Positions 59,720 to 64,000 of a DNA stretch of 64,000 nt are shown piece after piece (the first letter of the stretch is position 1; each line of letters starts with the position of its first letter). The DNA comes from REEB509 sp049314555. GTDB lineage: Bacteria; Pseudomonadota; Alphaproteobacteria; Caulobacterales; Aquidulcibacteraceae. Under the pieces are notes generated by a model. The model made no database searches. It was not told the origin of the DNA and saw only the letters and a list, made by a program, of their open reading frames with translations. Made by a program: the position numbers and the translations under genes. The stretch lies in the NCBI GenBank assembly GCA_049314555.1, contig JBMOEW010000004.1:56735-120734 (forward strand). The letters are read 5' to 3'.

Positions 59720-60553
59720 TTAGCCCTTCTTCGCGTGGCGCCGACGGATAATCAAACGATCCGAAGGCTTGGTTTTACGGGTTTTTGGTCCGCGGGTTTT
59801 TTGGCCCCACGGGGTTACAGGGTGGCGGCCGCCGGAGGTTTTGCCTTCGCCGCCGCCGTGGGGGTGGTCAACCGGGTTCATGGCGACGCCGCGCACGGTG
59901 GGCTTGCGACCCAGCCAAATCGAACGGCCGGCCTTGCCCCAGACTTCGTTCATGTTGTCGGGGTTGGACACGGCGCCGATGGAGGCCATGCAATTGTCTG
60001 GGGCCATGCGCAATTCGCCCGATCCCAAGCGCAGCTGAACATAGCCGGCGTCGCGGCCGACCACCTGGGCATAAGAGCCGGCGGCCCGGGCGATCTGGCC
60101 GCCCTTCAGGGGCTTCAGTTCGACGTTGTGAATGATGGTTCCGACCGGAATGTTGCGCAGCAACATCGCGTTGCCGGGCTTCACGTCTGCTTTTTCGGCG
60201 GCAATCACTTCGTCGCCGGCCTTCAAACGCTGTGGGGCAATGATGTAGGCCAGTTCACCGTCTTGATACTTCAGCAGCGCGATAAAGGCTGTGCGGTTCG
60301 GGTCATATTCGAGACGCTCCACCGTGGCGGCGATGCCCCACTTGCGGCGCTTGAAATCGACCAGGCGATAGGTGCGCTTGTGCCCGCCGCCATGCCGGAA
60401 GGCGGTGACGCGACCCATGTTGTTGCGACCGCCGGACTTTGTCAGCCCTTCGGTCAACGCCTTCACCGGCTTACCTTTGTACAGCTCTGAGCGATCAACG
60501 ATCACCAGCTGACGGCGGCCCGGCGAGGTCGGGCGGAAAGTTTTCAACGCCAT
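59720..60553 (-). CDS. rplB: 50S ribosomal protein uL2
   Basis: A 277-residue uL2, important for the peptidyl transferase centre. It has GGRNNMGRVTAFRHGGGHKR, AGSYAQVVGRDAGYVQLRLG and the region VAMNPVDHPHGGGEGKTSGG. It lies 1 nt after rplW. Confidence 0.98.
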   Translation of the reverse strand: MALKTFRPTSPGRRQLVIVDRSELYKGKPVKALTEGLTKSGGRNNMGRVTAFRHGGGHKRTYRLVDFKRRKWGIAATVERLEYDPNRTAFIALLKYQDGELAYIIAPQRLKAGDEVIAAEKADVKPGNAMLLRNIPVGTIIHNVELKPLKGGQIARAAGSYAQVVGRDAGYVQLRLGSGELRMAPDNCMASIGAVSNPDNMNEVWGKAGRSIWLGRKPTVRGVAMNPVDHPHGGGEGKTSGGRHPVTPWGQKTRGPKTRKTKPSDRLIIRRRHAKKG

Positions 60554-60554
60554 T

Positions 60555-60848
60555 TTAGAGCCCCGTCGTCACGTCAATCGTATCGCCTTCATGGAGCGTC
60601 ACGATCGCTTTTTTCACATCAGAGCGCCGGCCAGGGATGCCCCGGAAACGCTTTGTTTTGCCCTTTTGGATCACCGTGTTGACGGCCATCACGCGGACCT
60701 TAAAGAGCGCCTCAACGGCGGCCTTCACTTCAACCTTGGTGGCCTTCAGCGGCACCTTGAACACGACCTTGTTGTACTCAGACAAAAGGGTCGACTTCTC
60801 AGTGATCACCGGGGCGATAATGGTGTCGTAGTGCTTGAGGACCGACAT
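60555..60848 (-). CDS. rplW: 50S ribosomal protein uL23
   Basis: A 97-residue uL23. It has YDTIIAPVITEKSTLLSEYN, which lies at the exit tunnel where targeting factors dock. It overlaps rplD by 1 nt. Confidence 0.97.
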   Translation of the reverse strand: MSVLKHYDTIIAPVITEKSTLLSEYNKVVFKVPLKATKVEVKAAVEALFKVRVMAVNTVIQKGKTKRFRGIPGRRSDVKKAIVTLHEGDTIDVTTGL

Positions 60849-61489
60849 TATGCAGCCTCCGTCTTGGGCTCGAAGCGGGCCGTGATCGCGGCCACGGCTT
60901 CTTTCGTCAGGACCAGCTTGCGGCGGCGCAGCATGTCGTAAACGTTGAGGCCGGCGCTGGGCAGCACATCGAGGTTTGGAATATTGCGGGCCGCGCGCGC
61001 CAGATTTTCATCGACCTTCGGGCCGGCAATGATCAGGGCATTTTCCAGACCCAGCTTGGCGAGAACCCTCTTAAGTTCGGCCGTCTTTGGGGCTGCGAGT
61101 TTGGCGTCGTCCAAGACGATGATGTCATCGGTGCCGGCTTTTGCCGAAAGCGCGTGCTTCATGGCCATCGCCCGCACCTTCTTAGGCAGGTCGTGGGTGT
61201 AATCACGCGGCTTGATGTTGTGGGCGTGGCCACCGCCGACGAAGATCGGCGCGTTGCGCGATCCGTGGCGTGCGCCGCCTGTGCCCTTTTGCTTGTACAT
61301 CTTCTTGGTGGTGCGCGACACTTCCGAACGCGACTGCGTCTTGTGGGTGCCGGCCCGACGCTTGGCGAGTTGGTACTTCACCATACGCTGGATGATGTCG
61401 GCGCGGGGTTCGGCAATGCCGAAGATGTCGTCTGGCAGCTCGATTGAGCCGGCAGCGCCCGCGTCCATGGTGATCACGTCGAGTTTCAT
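60848..61489 (-). CDS. rplD: 50S ribosomal protein uL4
   Basis: A 213-residue uL4. It has RTTKKMYKQKGTGGARHGSR and FVGGGHAHNIKPRDYTHDLP. The ATG at 61489 has GGAGG about 10 nt upstream. An ATG at 61498 overlaps the rplC stop but is too close to that site. In E. coli L4 represses this operon through its leader; whether that happens here is unknown. Confidence 0.97.
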   Translation of the reverse strand: MKLDVITMDAGAAGSIELPDDIFGIAEPRADIIQRMVKYQLAKRRAGTHKTQSRSEVSRTTKKMYKQKGTGGARHGSRNAPIFVGGGHAHNIKPRDYTHDLPKKVRAMAMKHALSAKAGTDDIIVLDDAKLAAPKTAELKRVLAKLGLENALIIAGPKVDENLARAARNIPNLDVLPSAGLNVYDMLRRRKLVLTKEAVAAITARFEPKTEAA

Positions 61490-61494
61490 TGATC

Positions 61495-62211
61495 TCATGC
61501 CTCCGCGGCGGCCGGAGCGTCCGGCGTCTTGAATGCGGCCGGCTTCGGCGCGCTGTCAGGCAGCTTGGACTTTACTGCATCGCGCACTTCGATCCATGCG
61601 CCCTCAGCGCCAGGCACAGCACCGCGGATCATGATGACGCCGCGCTCGACGTCCACACGGACCACTTCAAGGCCCTGCGTCGTGACCCGCTCAACGCCGA
61701 GGTGGCCGGCCATCTTCTTGCCTTTGAAGACTTTACCGGGGTCTTGGCGCTGACCGGTGGAGCCGTGGGAACGGTGCGACACGGACACGCCGTGGGTGGC
61801 GCGCAGGCCGCCGAAGTTCCAGCGCTTCATGGCACCGGCGAAGCCTTTACCGATCGTCAGACCGGCGACGTCAACCTTCTGGCCTGGCACGAAATGGTCG
61901 GCGGTGATTTCGGCCCCGATCGGTGCCAGCATGTCTTCGGCGACGCGGAACTCAACAAGCTTTGACTTGGGGGCGACGTTGTTCTTAGCGAACTGGCCGC
62001 GCTCTGCCTTGGTCAGGTTTTTCACCTTTGGGGAACCGGCCCCGAGCTGGACAGCGCAATAGCCGTCCTTTTCGGTCGTGCGGTGCGCCACGACGGTGCA
62101 GCCTTCCAGTTGGAGGACGGTGACGGGGACGTGTGCGCCATCATCGGCGAACACGCGCATCATGCCGAGTTTCTTGGCGATGACGCCGGTGCGGGAAGTG
62201 GTGGCGGTCAT
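61495..62211 (-). CDS. rplC: 50S ribosomal protein uL3
   Basis: A 238-residue uL3. It has GVIAKKLGMMRVFADDGAHV and HGVSVSHRSHGSTGQRQDPG, the region around the Gln methylated by PrmB. The C-terminal tail is Ala/Pro-rich. It lies 3 nt after rpsJ. Confidence 0.98.
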   Translation of the reverse strand: MTATTSRTGVIAKKLGMMRVFADDGAHVPVTVLQLEGCTVVAHRTTEKDGYCAVQLGAGSPKVKNLTKAERGQFAKNNVAPKSKLVEFRVAEDMLAPIGAEITADHFVPGQKVDVAGLTIGKGFAGAMKRWNFGGLRATHGVSVSHRSHGSTGQRQDPGKVFKGKKMAGHLGVERVTTQGLEVVRVDVERGVIMIRGAVPGAEGAWIEVRDAVKSKLPDSAPKPAAFKTPDAPAAAEA

Positions 62212-62214
62212 GGC

Positions 62215-62526
62215 TTAGCCCAGCACCTTGATCTGCACATCGACGCCGGCAGAGAGGTCAAGCTTCATAAGCGCGTCAACGGTTTGTGGGGTGGGATCGA
62301 CGATATCCAGCACCCGCTTGTGGGTGCGGATTTCGAATTGCTCTCTGGACTTTTTGTCGATGTGGGGAGAGCGGTTGACGGTAAATCGCTCAATGCGCGT
62401 GGGCAGCGGCACCGGGCCGCGCACCTGTGCGCCTGTGCGCTTGGCGGTATTGACGATCTCGCGCGTCGACTGATCGAGCATGCGATGATCGAAGGCTTTG
62501 AGCCTGATCCTGATGTTCTGATTCAT
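62215..62526 (-). CDS. rpsJ: 30S ribosomal protein uS10
   Basis: A 103-residue uS10, first gene of the superoperon. It starts MNQNIRIRLKAFDHRMLDQS and has GPVPLPTRIERFTVNRSPHI. A further ATG lies one codon upstream. uS10 also serves as NusE in antitermination. Confidence 0.98.
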   Translation of the reverse strand: MNQNIRIRLKAFDHRMLDQSTREIVNTAKRTGAQVRGPVPLPTRIERFTVNRSPHIDKKSREQFEIRTHKRVLDIVDPTPQTVDALMKLDLSAGVDVQIKVLG

Positions 62527-62769
62527 CATCTCGCCACAACCTGCGGTGCGTGCAAATTAACCACGTTGGCCGCCCATACGGGCTGCAGCACTTACATTCC
62601 AGATCGCAGGAAACGCACGAAACGCTCAAACCCAGGGCCATGGCCCCGTTTGGTGGCCACATGGTCTGCGGCTTTGAGCGAGATGGGCGAACTGCGTCTA
62701 GGCGCAAGGCCTACAGCCAATTCAACTCGGAGGGCGTCGTGTACAGATACCCCAAAACAGCGTCAAGCG
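62527..62769 (-). promoter_or_regulatory. Leader and probable promoter region of the ribosomal superoperon
   Basis: A 243-bp gap between the GIN-domain gene and rpsJ with no convincing gene. It includes the perfect 12-bp palindrome GGGCCATGGCCC (62635-62646). The promoter of the whole superoperon should lie here, but I cannot place -35/-10 boxes with confidence. Confidence 0.5.
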
Positions 62770-63876
62770 TTATTCGCTGCCTTTTGTGGCAGGCCCCTCC
62801 TGAACCGCGATTTCCGTGCGGGTTGTGGCACCGTTTTCGTTGATGATCGTGGTTTGGCGGGTCAAAGTTCGGGTGCCGTCGCCTTGTCCGCGCACAGAGA
62901 CCGTTCCGGAGCCATGCACCTCTTGGCGCATGCCGCGTTGCACTTGGCCCACCTCGATCTCGCCAGAGCCCTGGATGAGCGCTTCCAGGTCACCCACGCT
63001 GCCGCTCACGTCAATGTCGCCGGACCCGGAGATTTCCACCTTGGCAAGGCCGGAAACGTTGCCATCGATCGAAAGGTCGCCGGAGCCTTCGATGTTGGCG
63101 TCCAGGGTGGACAGGGTGGCAGCGTTTACCGCGATGTCGCCCGAGCCGCTGATCCGCATGGCCGCGGTGCCGGCGGCTTGGTTTACTGTGAGGTCGCCGG
63201 CCCCTTCGATGGTGGCGTCGAGGGCCTCGCGAACGCTGGCGAGGATGACGGTACCTGCGCCGGAAACCCTGATGTTTGCGGTCTGGACGGCCCCTGCGTT
63301 GGCTTCAGCCGCCCCTTCGATGTTAAGCGTTAAGGCCCCTGCGAGGTCAGCGAATTTGGCATCAGAGCAGCGGCTGAGCTCGACGTCTGCCGACTGTGCT
63401 GTGGCGACGTCCAAAAAGACCACCCCGTCGCCGCTGAAGACCACGTCGCGGGGCACGCGGGCTGTGATTCGCGGGAGACTGTCTCGCGCCACCGCGCCAA
63501 CGCCTTGGATGCGAACCCCGGCGGTGTCGCGGCAAGACATGCCGCCGCCAAAGCCGCCATCGATCGCGAGCACGTTTTGATCGACGTTCACTTTCGGCGT
63601 TGCCAGGGGGCCGGCGTTGTCGATCGCCAGTTCAATGTCAGTGCGATCTTCAGGGATCAGGGTCACCACCGCCACGACCCCGTCGATGCGGATCGACTGA
63701 GCGGCATAGGCCATGGGGGCTAAGGTCACGATCTGAGAGGGATCGGCGGGGGTGGCTGTGTCTTGCTCAAAGACTTCGTCTGAGAAGTCCCAATTGACAT
63801 GGACGCCGCTCCCAAGCGAGCCCAAGGCAAAGCCGGCGGCGACCAACAGTCCCGCAATCACGGCAAATCTCTCCAT
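62770..63876 (-). CDS. Secreted GIN-domain (DUF2807) protein
   Basis: A 368-residue protein with an N-terminal signal or anchor (AVIAGLLVAAGFALGSLG). The rest is a beta-solenoid of the DUF2807 kind, with repeats such as IEGAGDLTV, ISGSGDIAV, IEGSGDLSI and ISGSGDIDV at intervals of about 20 residues. Such proteins occur on bacterial surfaces or in the periplasm; the function is unclear. It lies directly before the ribosomal leader on the same strand. Confidence 0.88.
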   Translation of the reverse strand: MERFAVIAGLLVAAGFALGSLGSGVHVNWDFSDEVFEQDTATPADPSQIVTLAPMAYAAQSIRIDGVVAVVTLIPEDRTDIELAIDNAGPLATPKVNVDQNVLAIDGGFGGGMSCRDTAGVRIQGVGAVARDSLPRITARVPRDVVFSGDGVVFLDVATAQSADVELSRCSDAKFADLAGALTLNIEGAAEANAGAVQTANIRVSGAGTVILASVREALDATIEGAGDLTVNQAAGTAAMRISGSGDIAVNAATLSTLDANIEGSGDLSIDGNVSGLAKVEISGSGDIDVSGSVGDLEALIQGSGEIEVGQVQRGMRQEVHGSGTVSVRGQGDGTRTLTRQTTIINENGATTRTEIAVQEGPATKGSE

Positions 63877-64000
63877 GTACGCCTCCCTCGCCTCCGGCCC
63901 TAGCTGGCTGCGCTTTGTCTATTGCTTCCCTGCAGATGCGCCGGGGGCTGGTTTTGGATGCACCCCGGCCACGCGTGTGGTGGCGAGCCTACAGCAAAAG
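63877..64000. other. Upstream region of the GIN-domain gene, cut by the window edge
   Basis: About 120 bp with no visible gene. GGGAGG on the minus strand just above the ATG at 63876 is a likely ribosome site for that gene. Anything beyond is outside the window. Confidence 0.4.

Noticed and set aside
62083..63333. A 416-codon + strand frame across rplC, rpsJ and the GIN gene
   Set aside because: It is antisense to three well-supported genes and has no recognisable domain.
1..64000. tRNA, rRNA, CRISPR arrays, insertion sequences, prophage or integrase genes
   Set aside because: Gaps between genes were read for tRNA-like arms, regular repeats and transposase or integrase motifs; none was found.

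Overview
The window is about 64 kb of GC-rich alphaproteobacterial chromosome. It carries a divK-pleD pair, a mipZ orthologue, a phasin and an ATP12-type assembly factor, and the order plsY-dprA-topA-rnr ... rpmG-pleD-divK resembles Caulobacter-type genomes. Together these suggest Caulobacterales or the related Hyphomonadaceae/Maricaulaceae. Genes are dense, often overlap by 4 nt, and I see no rRNA, tRNA, insertion sequence, prophage or CRISPR array. The identifications rest on reading motifs and family resemblance; no database search was run.

Positions 1-8.7 kb (+ strand): the end of plsY, a dprA broken by a frameshift and an in-frame stop, topA, rnr, a Nudix hydrolase, an MFS transporter and rpmG. 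Positions 8.6-10.4 kb (- strand): the cell-cycle regulators divK and pleD. Positions 10.5-20 kb: a ROK sugar kinase coupled to dinB, a RidA protein, a COG3146-type acyltransferase, a DUF4287/DUF5655 protein, a HIT protein, a DUF1499 protein, a phasin with a clear terminator, a D,D-carboxypeptidase and a secreted HExxH/TPR putative peptidase.

Positions 20-33 kb form a long, mostly - strand block. It holds a membrane J-protein, mipZ with a secreted partner gene, DUF1489, a cupin/JmjC-like protein, a fatty acid hydroxylase, and a leucine-catabolism set (mccA, a methylglutaconyl-CoA hydratase and mccB). Interleaved with that set are a DUF3667 membrane protein, an ArsC-like protein and an unusual TIR-transmembrane-TIR protein. 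Positions 33-43.4 kb: a cNMP-binding patatin phospholipase, three tandem paralogous secreted/lipoproteins, a DUF1217 protein, a Tat-type lipoprotein MsrB, pccB, a secreted protein of unknown function, DUF1275, ATP12 and a HAD phosphatase. A 120-bp segment carrying the 5' end and upstream region of pccB is duplicated (117/120 identical) immediately upstream of the unknown secreted protein.

Positions 43.4-48.4 kb (- strand): RluC, CrcB, a second RluA-type pseudouridine synthase, RarA and a lipoprotein HtrA protease. Positions 48.4-62.5 kb (- strand): one uninterrupted S10-spc-alpha ribosomal superoperon from rpsJ to rplQ, including secY, adk and rpoA. It is preceded by a 243-bp leader and a secreted GIN-domain (DUF2807) protein instead of the usual tuf/fusA.

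The most notable items are the TIR-TM-TIR protein embedded in the leucine-degradation block, the transplanted pccB upstream region, the tandem lipoprotein triplet, the broken dprA, and several palindromes in intergenic regions.
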